Shown here: piece by piece, positions 41,563 to 49,504 of the stretch
Layout of the letters: each line of letters starts with the position of its first letter
Position numbering within the stretch: position 1 is the first letter of the stretch
DNA from: Bacteroidales bacterium UBA1173
Lineage (GTDB): Bacteria > Bacteroidota > Bacteroidia > Bacteroidales > F082
Assembly: GCA_002311655.1 (NCBI GenBank)
Contig: DBYZ01000009.1
Location: forward strand, 178,795-242,794
DNA: 64,000 bases
Direction: 5' to 3'
Notes under the pieces: model-generated
Databases searched by the model: none
What the model was told of the DNA's origin: nothing
Seen by the model: only the letters and a program-made list of their open reading frames with translations
Translations under genes and position numbers: made by a program

Positions 41563-42594
41563 CTAAAGACTAGCGACTAAAGACTTCAACGTCTGTACAA
41601 AATCATTGATATCGTTTTCTGTGGTGTCGAACGAGCACATCCACCTTACCACGTCTTTGTCTAAATCCCAGTCGTAGAAGAAATACTGCTTCTGAAGCTC
41701 AGTCCACACATTGCGAGGAAGCTGTGCGAAGACTCCGTTAACCTGGACAGGATACACGACTTTCACCTGCGGGATGTCTTTCACTGCATTGTACAGCAGC
41801 TGTGCCATGCGGTTGGAATGTTCTGCGTTTTTGCGCCAAAGCTCGTCTTTGAAATAAGCCTCGAACTGCACAGCCAAAAACCTCATCTTCGAGCAGAGCT
41901 GAAGACCTTGTTTGCGGCGGTATTTGTAGTCTTTCGCCAACACAGGATTCAGAAACACCACAGACTCTCCTATCATCAGGCCGTTTTTGGTGCCGCCAAA
42001 TGAAACAACGTCTACACCAGCGTCAGTGGTCATCTCCTTGAACGTGCAGTTCAGCGCCACTGCCGCGTTTGCGAGACGTGCGCCATCCATGTGAAGATAC
42101 ATGTCGTGTTCATGCGCCAGTTTTGCCAATGCCTTGATTTCATTGATGGTGTAGAGTGTTCCGAGCTCAGTGGATTGCGTTATCGTGATAGCTTTAGGCT
42201 GCGAATGATGCTCGAAGCCGAAACCATGCATGCGCGTCATCACCAACTCTGGCGTCAGCTTGCCATCAGGTGTGTCGACAGTAAGAAGACGGCAGCCGAC
42301 GATACGTTGTGGAGCACCGCATTCGTCCACGTTGACATGCGCCGTTTCCGCACATATCACTGCTTCATGCGAGCGCACCATAGCATCGATAGCCATGGTA
42401 TTTGCACCCGTGCCATTAAATACAAACGACACAACTGCTTGATTTCCAAACTGTTGCTTAAATAGTATCTCTACTCTGGCGCAATATTCATCGTCGCCGT
42501 ATGCCAAAGCATGGTCAACATTAGCTTCAGCAATCGCCTTCAAAACCTCAGGGCTGATACCTGAATGGTTGTCGCTTCCGAATCCTCTTTTCAT
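41563..42594 (-). CDS. ltaE: Low-specificity L-threonine aldolase
   Basis: 343 residues, PLP enzyme cleaving threonine to glycine and acetaldehyde. Motifs: RGFGSDNHSGISPEVL, NGTGANTMAIDAMV, THVNVDECGAPQ-like CAETAHVNVDECGAP, LHMDGARLANAAVAL, and SFGGTKNGLM with the PLP lysine. Starts 3 bp after the stop of the membrane Hdr-like gene, so it is the last gene of that operon; no metabolic link to it is obvious. Confidence 0.92.
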   Translation of the reverse strand: MKRGFGSDNHSGISPEVLKAIAEANVDHALAYGDDEYCARVEILFKQQFGNQAVVSFVFNGTGANTMAIDAMVRSHEAVICAETAHVNVDECGAPQRIVGCRLLTVDTPDGKLTPELVMTRMHGFGFEHHSQPKAITITQSTELGTLYTINEIKALAKLAHEHDMYLHMDGARLANAAVALNCTFKEMTTDAGVDVVSFGGTKNGLMIGESVVFLNPVLAKDYKYRRKQGLQLCSKMRFLAVQFEAYFKDELWRKNAEHSNRMAQLLYNAVKDIPQVKVVYPVQVNGVFAQLPRNVWTELQKQYFFYDWDLDKDVVRWMCSFDTTENDINDFVQTLKSLVASL

Positions 42595-42597
42595 AAT

Positions 42598-44340
42598 TTA
42601 TAGTTTTTCACTAACAATTTCTGCTATATCTTTCACCTTAACCGGTGATTTTCGTGCAAATGTCTTCAAACACAACGGACATGCAGTCACAATCTCATCA
42701 GGATTGTTGAACATCAGGTCGTTGACAGAGTTTTCAGTTATCGCGTCGCGTTCCTGCTGGGTCAGGTTAAAGCTTCCCAAGCTACCGCCACAGCAGATGC
42801 TATTCTCTTTTTCAGACTTGGCATCTACTATTTGACCAAGAGAATGAATCACATAGCGAGGCTCGTCGTAGATTTCGAACGCGCGTCCAAGTTCACAAGG
42901 GTCATGATACACATATTTCGTATCACCTCTATCGACATATATCTTACCGCATTTGATGAGTTCTTCGATGTACTGCGTATGATGCAGAATCTCAATACCT
43001 TCGAGATGATATTCATCTTTAAAGACCTTGTAGCATATCGGGCATGAAAGCACCAATCTCTTCGCTCCTGATTTCTTAATCAGCTCAGTGTTTTTCTCAA
43101 TCATGGCTTTGGCTTCAGCAACCTTTCCGCTGAGAAGCATCGGGCGACCGCAGCAGATACCACCGTTCTCATCCATGATTTGGTAGTCCTCGCCTGCCTT
43201 GTCCATGATTTGCTTCATGGCACGCATGATTTTAGGTGTGAGCTGGGTCATGCAGCCGGCGAAATAAAGGACATGAGGTTTATGATTATTTGTTTGAGAT
43301 TTCTCCGCTTCGGTCGAAATGACGTTGAGATACGAATGGTCGCTATTAATATTGTATGGCACTGCGGCTCGCTGGCTGAATTTGATGTCGCATGACTCGA
43401 TGCTCAACGGGCATATCTTCACGCATTTGCCGCACATGAGGCAGGTCTCCGCGATGCGTTGCGACTCTTCAGTGTCGTTGTTTCTGAGTTTTTTCATGAA
43501 ATATGCCGAAGTGTTTCCGCTCATCTTGTCGTTGACGCTCATCGGGCATGCATCGATGCAGAGTCCGCACGACGGACAAGAATAAAGCTCTGCCAAAGCG
43601 TAACCTTTTCGTGGTTCAGTGACTTTTATGCCTGCATGACGCAGCAAGATGAACAACGCCTCCGTCGGGATATGCATGTAGCGTGTGAACGGCAGCATGC
43701 ACATAAATATCAGCAAGTCAATGGAATAGAGCCACCAAAATGCCATGATATTGGTCTTTTCGGCTATCAGTCGGAACGGGAAAATGGTCCACAAAGCGAA
43801 TCGAATCAGGGTATCGGCAAAACCGAAATGCATGACGCGCTTCACCCCCACTATCTTCGAGTGAATCTTCTTCACGACAGCAATCAGGATGCCACTGATG
43901 ATCATCAGAAGGAAGAAATCCATCAGGAAGGCGAAAACCGGTGTCTCTTCAGCAAAATATTTGAAGAAAATCGGGTAATAGAAGTTTGTAAACATACCCT
44001 GAAGTCCTTCAACCTCAACACCTTGCAACGGTTTTAGGGTAAAAAGCATCACGTGACCAATCACGATTATCATGAACCAGCCGAAAGCTATGGCGGTGTG
44101 CATGTAACCTAGCACGGGGTTGCGTTTCCAAATCTTCACATGGAACAAACAATCGCCAAACAGGTCGCGGATGTTAGCCCACGCTGTCTTGGGCGTCACC
44201 AGCGAGCGCCCAAGCTTCTTTCTATCATCTTTCGGCAGCTGGCTGATTACTCTTATAAGCCCCACGAAGCAGTACGTCAGCACGAAAGCCATGCCGAGCA
44301 CAAACGGGAGCACAAAAGGATGGAATATCTGTGAGTTCAT
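42598..44340 (-). CDS. HdrE-HdrD-like fusion: cytochrome-b-type membrane domain, ferredoxin domain, two CCG domains
   Basis: 580 residues. The first ~230 residues are membrane-spanning and NarI/HdrE-like with conserved His (FHVKIWKRNPVLGYMHTAIA, IVIGHVMLF), likely heme b ligands. Then two 4Fe-4S motifs (CPSCGLCIDACP, CLMCGKCVKICP). The C-terminal half has two cysteine-rich CCG domains (FAGCMTQL, GICCGRPM, SCPICYKVF; HDPCELGR, SICCGGSLG, TACPLCLKTF), which in HdrD/HdrB hold the catalytic non-cubane clusters. Should pass electrons between quinones and a thiol/disulfide or other partner at the inner membrane. A short linker (VISTEAEKSQTNN) derives from repeat copy C. Overlaps the HdrC-like gene by 4 bp. 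Confidence 0.85.
   Translation of the reverse strand: MNSQIFHPFVLPFVLGMAFVLTYCFVGLIRVISQLPKDDRKKLGRSLVTPKTAWANIRDLFGDCLFHVKIWKRNPVLGYMHTAIAFGWFMIIVIGHVMLFTLKPLQGVEVEGLQGMFTNFYYPIFFKYFAEETPVFAFLMDFFLLMIISGILIAVVKKIHSKIVGVKRVMHFGFADTLIRFALWTIFPFRLIAEKTNIMAFWWLYSIDLLIFMCMLPFTRYMHIPTEALFILLRHAGIKVTEPRKGYALAELYSCPSCGLCIDACPMSVNDKMSGNTSAYFMKKLRNNDTEESQRIAETCLMCGKCVKICPLSIESCDIKFSQRAAVPYNINSDHSYLNVISTEAEKSQTNNHKPHVLYFAGCMTQLTPKIMRAMKQIMDKAGEDYQIMDENGGICCGRPMLLSGKVAEAKAMIEKNTELIKKSGAKRLVLSCPICYKVFKDEYHLEGIEILHHTQYIEELIKCGKIYVDRGDTKYVYHDPCELGRAFEIYDEPRYVIHSLGQIVDAKSEKENSICCGGSLGSFNLTQQERDAITENSVNDLMFNNPDEIVTACPLCLKTFARKSPVKVKDIAEIVSEKL
43296..43324. repeat. In-frame palindromic repeat, copy C (short half)
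   Basis: GAGATTTCTCCGCTTCGGTC followed by GAAATGACG: the left-half unit lacking its inner CTACGCTTCG. Read from the other strand it encodes VISTEAEKSQ in the linker between Fe-S and CCG domains. Confidence 0.78.
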
Positions 44341-44648
44341 CGTGTAATGTCTAACAAAATCTTACGAATGTTGATGCCGCGCGGACACACCAAGGTGCAT
44401 TTTCCGCAAAGCATGCAACGTTGAATCATTTTATTTGCCTCGTCTTCTTTGCCTCTCTGAAGCATCAGAAGAAGTCTACGGAAGCTCATCTCGGTGAAGT
44501 TACCCGCCGTGCAAGTCGCTGTGCATGAGCCACATGCGATGCAGGTGTTCACGTCGGGATTGGTCTCCTTCAGACGGTTGAACGTCGTCAGGTCGATGCT
44601 GTCCATCTTGACGTGCGAGCTTGGTGACAAACAAAAACCGAAATCCAT
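44337..44648 (-). CDS. HdrC-like 4Fe-4S protein
   Basis: 103 residues. Two clusters: CIACGSCTATCTAG and CMLCGKCTLVCPRG; the second Cys set is regular, the first ends in Cys-Thr-Ala-Gly in place of Cys-Pro. Links the HdrA-like flavoprotein to the membrane subunit. Sits between hdrA-like (3 bp gap) and the fusion gene (4 bp overlap). Confidence 0.88.
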   Translation of the reverse strand: MDFGFCLSPSSHVKMDSIDLTTFNRLKETNPDVNTCIACGSCTATCTAGNFTEMSFRRLLLMLQRGKEDEANKMIQRCMLCGKCTLVCPRGINIRKILLDITR

Positions 44649-44651
44649 GGC

Positions 44652-45659
44652 TTACCTATTAATATAATTATACACTTGAGTAGCCACTGAGCGTGCCTCG
44701 CCGATGGTGTCAGGCAGTGACTTCGGGGCGGTGCAGGCTCCTGCCACAAACACGCCGTCCTGAGCGGTGTTGTTCATGCCGAGATACATGTCGCTGTTCT
44801 GCATGAAACCGTCGCTGTTGTTGGCAACGCCGAGCTTCTGCTGTATCGCGTCTATGCTCTTGTTTTTCTCCATGGCGCACATCAACACAAGCACGTCGAG
44901 AGTCATCTTCAACGGCTTCCCGAACAAAGTGTCTTCAGCCTTGATGACGAGTTTGCCGTCCATGTCTTCCGACACCTCGCAGACACGGCCACGCACGCAT
45001 TTCACGTCGAAGTCTTTCTGTGTCTTCAGATAAAGGTCTTCGTAGCCAGGACCGAACATACGCAAATCCATGTAGAAAGTGTAAACCTCAGCATCCGGGA
45101 ACACTTCCTTGATCTCGCAGGCTTGTTTCAATGCTGTGGTGCAGCACACTTTCGAGCAATAGGTGTTGCAGACCTTCACGTCGCGGGCGCCCACACAATG
45201 CACAAAGCCGATCTTCTTCGGGTTGTTGATGCGCTCGTCTTTGCCGGTTCTGAAGAATTTCTCCAGTTCCACGCTGGTCATCACGTTATTGTAAATGCCA
45301 TAGCCATATTCCTGCTTTCTCTCGGCTTTGAAAATGTCAAATCCTGTTGCGAGAACCACAGCCTTGGCGTCAATCTTTTCATTATTACTTAAAACGGCAT
45401 GAAAACTATCGTTATCTTTTTGAATATCAACAACTTCAGTATTCAGATAAGTCTTTACGTCTTTCACCTGGTCAAGCATCTTCTCAACCACGTCTTTGGC
45501 AGGATGAAACGCCGGAAACAGTCTGTCCCACTGTGCGATATGTCCGCCAAGAGCCTCGCTTTTCTCAATAATAATAGGTGTCAGCCCCATTTTCTGAAGC
45601 TGTGTGGCTGCTTCCATTCCAGCGGCGCCACCACCGATGATAAGTATATTTTCTTTCAT
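44652..45659 (-). CDS. HdrA/QmoA-like FAD protein
   Basis: 335 residues. FAD-binding start ILIIGGGAAGMEAATQLQKM; a four-Cys block CVGARDVKVCNTYCSKVCC at about 175-195; ending GVFVAGACTAPKSLPDTIGE. Shorter than methanogen HdrA, which has extra ferredoxin domains, and closer in size to QmoA of sulfate reducers. In such complexes the flavin bifurcates or relays electrons. Second-to-last soluble subunit of this operon. Confidence 0.87.
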   Translation of the reverse strand: MKENILIIGGGAAGMEAATQLQKMGLTPIIIEKSEALGGHIAQWDRLFPAFHPAKDVVEKMLDQVKDVKTYLNTEVVDIQKDNDSFHAVLSNNEKIDAKAVVLATGFDIFKAERKQEYGYGIYNNVMTSVELEKFFRTGKDERINNPKKIGFVHCVGARDVKVCNTYCSKVCCTTALKQACEIKEVFPDAEVYTFYMDLRMFGPGYEDLYLKTQKDFDVKCVRGRVCEVSEDMDGKLVIKAEDTLFGKPLKMTLDVLVLMCAMEKNKSIDAIQQKLGVANNSDGFMQNSDMYLGMNNTAQDGVFVAGACTAPKSLPDTIGEARSVATQVYNYINR

Positions 45660-45672
45660 AATATCTTGATTA

Positions 45673-46743
45673 TCAAACTGATTTAATATGCATTGGGCAT
45701 TGCGGCACGCCTAAATCCTTGCCGTTCACGCCTTGATATTTTCTCTTCGGGTCGTAAGGGATTCCCATCTTCTCAAGCAACGGCTCGATGGCGACCTGAT
45801 GCACTTGAAGTCCAAGGTCCCACGGGTCGTAACCCATCACCAGACCTGCCACCTCTTCGTAGGTCAGAGCCGGGATTCCGTAGCCGTTTTTGCCATATGT
45901 CTTGCCAGTCTGCTCCGCGATGACATATTGCCATCTGTCAAGGAAATAAGGGCATCCAGGACAGTTGGTGATAATCAAATCCGGCTCGTACGGCTCCATC
46001 GACTCGAATTTCTTATGGGTGTTCGACACCGAATAGCCTCTGTTAGCTTGCACGAAATACTGACGAAATCCGAATCCGCAGCACTGACGGCGTTCCGGAT
46101 AGTCGACGACCTCGCCGCCCCATGCCTCGACCATTCCGACGAGAACATGCGGGTATTCCGCGCCGCCGAAGCCCTTCGACGGAAACATCTTAGAATAGTG
46201 GCATCCGATGTGCTCGACCACCTTCAAAGGCTTGCCAGTCTTAACATTCACAAGCGGGAACTTCATCTGTTTCGCGATGTCGAACCTGAATTTGTAAATC
46301 ATATCGCTGGCATGAGCGAGATATTTCGGCTTAGCGAACTCTTTCTTGCACGAATCCCACAAATACTGGCGGATTTTGGCTTCCAACTCAGGAAATTCAT
46401 GCCAGGTCTCAAGCGTCTCGGTGTACAGTCCGAATGAGGTTATGCATGAGCAGACGTAGTTTTCGTAGCCACTCTCATGCATCAGCGCAAACTGCCGTGC
46501 AATGATGGTCATTGCCGTCTCCTGTGGGATAGAATCGCTGTGATAAGCAATGCCGCCGCAGGTTGTATGATATTCATTTTCGTAGAAGTCTTTTCCAAGC
46601 TTGTTTCTCACGATGTCCAAAAAAGTCACCTCCGAGGCAGGCCAAAAGCTCTGTCGGATGCAGCTTCTCACATAAAAATAATGGTCATCGGGAATGTCTT
46701 TCTGATAATCAGCCCAGATCTTCTGTTTTCCTTCAACTATCAT
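45673..46743 (-). CDS. HdrB-like CCG-domain protein
   Basis: 356 residues. First domain HTTCGGIAYH with VCSCITSFG; second domain HIGCHYSK, RRQCCGFGFR and NCPGCPYF: the CCG pattern binding non-cubane 4Fe-4S clusters in HdrB. The start MIVEGKQKIWADYQKD is preceded by a 28-bp gap. Soluble. Its presence beside the HdrED-like fusion means two CCG proteins in one operon. Confidence 0.87.
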   Translation of the reverse strand: MIVEGKQKIWADYQKDIPDDHYFYVRSCIRQSFWPASEVTFLDIVRNKLGKDFYENEYHTTCGGIAYHSDSIPQETAMTIIARQFALMHESGYENYVCSCITSFGLYTETLETWHEFPELEAKIRQYLWDSCKKEFAKPKYLAHASDMIYKFRFDIAKQMKFPLVNVKTGKPLKVVEHIGCHYSKMFPSKGFGGAEYPHVLVGMVEAWGGEVVDYPERRQCCGFGFRQYFVQANRGYSVSNTHKKFESMEPYEPDLIITNCPGCPYFLDRWQYVIAEQTGKTYGKNGYGIPALTYEEVAGLVMGYDPWDLGLQVHQVAIEPLLEKMGIPYDPKRKYQGVNGKDLGVPQCPMHIKSV

Positions 46744-46771
46744 ATTGTCAAATTAATTCAAAATTAAAACT

Positions 46772-47485
46772 CTACTCGTTCAGGTGTTTCTCCGCATTAT
46801 TTATCGTGTAAACACTCATAAAATACTCCTCGTCTGTCATGTTTTGTCTGACGGCTTCTTCGTGAGCGTCGCCAAGCACCTGTTCCATCAACTCGGTGGC
46901 GCCTGTCACGTCAAAAATCTTCTTCAGCTGGTCGAGGCTCTCCTTCGGGATCTTACGCAGTCCGCCCGGGCCGTCGCCATCGAGGTTCGAGCCAAGACGC
47001 GCATGGATGTCGTCCAAATGTTCGTTGATCCATTTTCCTACAGGACCAAATTCCTTGTGCGTCTCATATTCGAAAGTTCGCGGATAAACGCAGTAGCCGT
47101 AGTTTAAGATATTGGAACACAAGTCTTTAACCACGATATATTGCTGTTTCCCCTTCTCCGAAAGCATGTAAAGTCCGGTTCGCATGGCAAGTTTTCTCAA
47201 AGACATGACCACCAAGCCTGGCGCATTGGCACGCGGACAACGTGTCACGCATGACATGCATTCGCCACAGTACCAAATTGTGTCGCTCTTCAAGAGTTCC
47301 TCCAAATCGTCCTCGTTTTTACGAGCAACGATGTTCACTATGTTCTTCGGATTGTATTTGTAGAACTCAGCGGCGGGACAAACAGCCGTGCAAACACCAC
47401 AGTTCATGCACGCCTTCATTCCTTCTTTTATCCTGTAATCCTTGTACAATTCGTCTACAAGATGTCCCTTAAATCTATATTCCAT
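46772..47485 (-). CDS. HdrC-like 4Fe-4S dicluster protein
   Basis: 237 residues. CMNCGVCTAVCPAAEF and CGECMSCVTRCPRANAPG are the two clusters; the remainder is helical and unlike known catalytic domains. First gene of the leftward hdr-like operon, behind the promoter at 47529-47536 with an operator downstream of it. Confidence 0.88.
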   Translation of the reverse strand: MEYRFKGHLVDELYKDYRIKEGMKACMNCGVCTAVCPAAEFYKYNPKNIVNIVARKNEDDLEELLKSDTIWYCGECMSCVTRCPRANAPGLVVMSLRKLAMRTGLYMLSEKGKQQYIVVKDLCSNILNYGYCVYPRTFEYETHKEFGPVGKWINEHLDDIHARLGSNLDGDGPGGLRKIPKESLDQLKKIFDVTGATELMEQVLGDAHEEAVRQNMTDEEYFMSVYTINNAEKHLNE

Positions 47486-47502
47486 AAAAGTAAATTAGTA
47501 TA

Positions 47503-47616
47503 TAGTAAATCATTTTACTAACAAGGTGCAAAAATAGCAAAAAAACAAATTATAAATCACAATAGTAAAATTTTTTACTAATTTTTAATTTTGTATTTCA
47601 GAAAAAATTATTTTTG
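47503..47616. promoter_or_regulatory. Divergent hdr/glmS control region with two identical palindromes
   Basis: TAGTAAA-N4-TTTACTA at 47503-47520 and again at 47563-47580, exactly 60 bp apart. The -7 box of the hdr operon (TATTTTTG, minus) is at 47529-47536, that of glmS (TATTTTTG, plus) at 47609-47616. Site 1 covers the start of the hdr transcript; site 2 lies upstream of both -7 boxes. The region is very AT-rich, yet both palindromes are perfect over 14 bases with a 4-base spacer. Confidence 0.75.
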
Positions 47617-47656
47617 CAAATTGAAAGAAAATTTTTTAATTTAAATTTTAAATAAA

Positions 47657-49501
47657 ATGTGTGGAATAGTAGCATACATTGGAAAAAGGGACGCTTACCC
47701 GATTCTGATTAACGGATTAAAACGCCTCGAATATCGTGGCTATGACAGCGCCGGAGTGGCACTGCTCAACGAGAAAAACGAACTGAATGTTTACAAGACA
47801 AAAGGAAAAGTCTCTGATTTAGAGAACTTTACAATTGCCAAGGACATCAGTGGCCACATAGGTATCGCTCACACACGTTGGGCAACTCACGGCGAGCCTA
47901 ACGACATCAACGCACATCCACACTTATCGCGTTCGGGCAATCTGGCACTGATTCACAACGGCATCATCGAGAACTATCTCACCGTTAAAAAAGAGCTCCA
48001 GCACCGCGGTTACGAATTCAAATCAAGCACCGACACCGAGGTTTTGGTGAATCTCATCGAAGATGTGCAGATTACACAGAAAGTCGACCTCTTTGAGGCG
48101 ACACGTATCGCTTTGAACCATGTCAACGGCGCCTACGCCATCGCTTTGATTGAGAAAGGTCACCCTGACACATTGATTGCAGCGCGTAAAGGCAGTCCAA
48201 TGGTCATCGGAATCGGCGACGGCGAGTTCTTCATCGCTTCTGACGCCACCCCTATCGTCGGAATGACATCACAGGTGGTTTACATTGAAAATGAAGAGGT
48301 TGTGAAGGTGAAACTCGGCGAAGACCTTAAACTTAAGACCATCGACGATGTCGAGATGACACCTTATATACAAGAGTTGCAGCTGAACCTCGAGTCTATT
48401 GAGAAAGGCGGCTTCGACCATTTCATGCTGAAGGAGATTTACGAGCAGCCTACCACAGTGCGCGACACCATGCGCGGACGTCTGCACGCTGACCTCGGTA
48501 AGATCACTCTTGGTGGCATCTTCGATTATGAGAAGAAGATTCTCAACGCACGCAATATCATCATCGTGGCTTGCGGCACTTCATGGCACGCCGCCCTTGT
48601 AGGGAGCTATCTCATCGAGGTGTACGCTGGCATCCGCGTGAAAGTGGAATACGCTTCAGAGTTCCGTTATCGTGAACCTGTCATCTACCCTGACGACGTG
48701 GTCATCGCCATCTCACAATCGGGCGAGACAGCCGACACACTTGCCGCCATCGAAATTGCGAAAAAGAAAGGCGCCACCGTTCTCGGCATCTGCAACGTCA
48801 TCGGATCGTCAATATCACGTGCCACCGACGCTGGAATTTACACACATGCTGGTCCGGAAATCGGTGTGGCTTCAACAAAAGCATTCACCGCACAAGTGGC
48901 TGTTTTGACAATGCTCGCCATCCATCTCGCGGAACTCAACGGCCACATGCCGAAGTCAAAAATCATGGAGCTCATCCATGAACTTGATATGATTCCTGAG
49001 AAGATTCAGACCACTTTGGAACGCAGTGCCATCGTGAAAGACATAGCCAAAGAGATGAAAGACTGCCACAACGCCATTTATCTCGGCCGTTTGCAGAACT
49101 TCCCTGTCGCTCTCGAAGGCGCTCTCAAGTTGAAGGAGATTTCTTACATCCATGCAGAAGGATATCCTGCAGCCGAGATGAAACATGGTCCTATCGCATT
49201 GATAGACAAAGACATGCCTGTCATCTTCATAGCGACAAACAAGTCGACATACGAGAAAGTCGTGTCGAACGTTCAGGAAGTCAAGGCACGTCACGGAAAG
49301 ATCATCAGCGTAGTGACCGAAGGCGACGTCCTCGTGAAAGAGATGTCAGACTATGTCATCGAAATCCCTGATACTGAATGCACCTACGCTCCTTTGTTGG
49401 CGACAATTCCACTGCAGCTCCTTGCCTACTACATCGCTGTACAGCGTGGTTGTAACGTCGACCAACCAAGAAATTTGGCAAAATCAGTGACTGTTGAATA
49501 A
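47657..49501 (+). CDS. glmS: Glutamine-fructose-6-phosphate aminotransferase (isomerizing)
   Basis: 614 residues. Makes glucosamine-6-phosphate for cell-wall precursors. N-terminal glutaminase with Cys2 (MCGIVAYIGKRDAYPILING), RLEYRGYDSAGVAL, HTRWATHGEPN; two SIS domains with ACGTSWHAALVG, ISQSGETADTLAAI, GPEIGVASTKAFTAQV; end PRNLAKSVTVE. No ribozyme-like leader is seen. The product is the ligand sensed by RapZ-type domains, one of which is encoded at 24894-26435. Confidence 0.96.
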   Translation: MCGIVAYIGKRDAYPILINGLKRLEYRGYDSAGVALLNEKNELNVYKTKGKVSDLENFTIAKDISGHIGIAHTRWATHGEPNDINAHPHLSRSGNLALIHNGIIENYLTVKKELQHRGYEFKSSTDTEVLVNLIEDVQITQKVDLFEATRIALNHVNGAYAIALIEKGHPDTLIAARKGSPMVIGIGDGEFFIASDATPIVGMTSQVVYIENEEVVKVKLGEDLKLKTIDDVEMTPYIQELQLNLESIEKGGFDHFMLKEIYEQPTTVRDTMRGRLHADLGKITLGGIFDYEKKILNARNIIIVACGTSWHAALVGSYLIEVYAGIRVKVEYASEFRYREPVIYPDDVVIAISQSGETADTLAAIEIAKKKGATVLGICNVIGSSISRATDAGIYTHAGPEIGVASTKAFTAQVAVLTMLAIHLAELNGHMPKSKIMELIHELDMIPEKIQTTLERSAIVKDIAKEMKDCHNAIYLGRLQNFPVALEGALKLKEISYIHAEGYPAAEMKHGPIALIDKDMPVIFIATNKSTYEKVVSNVQEVKARHGKIISVVTEGDVLVKEMSDYVIEIPDTECTYAPLLATIPLQLLAYYIAVQRGCNVDQPRNLAKSVTVE

Positions 49502-49504
49502 TGA

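Noticed and set aside
41557..41587. Operator between nhaC and ltaE
   Set aside because: GACTAAAGACTAGCGACTAAAGAC is a short low-complexity direct repeat at convergent gene ends, not at a promoter.
47617..47656. glmS ribozyme
   Set aside because: The leader between promoter and ATG is about 40 nt, AT-rich, and too short for the ribozyme.
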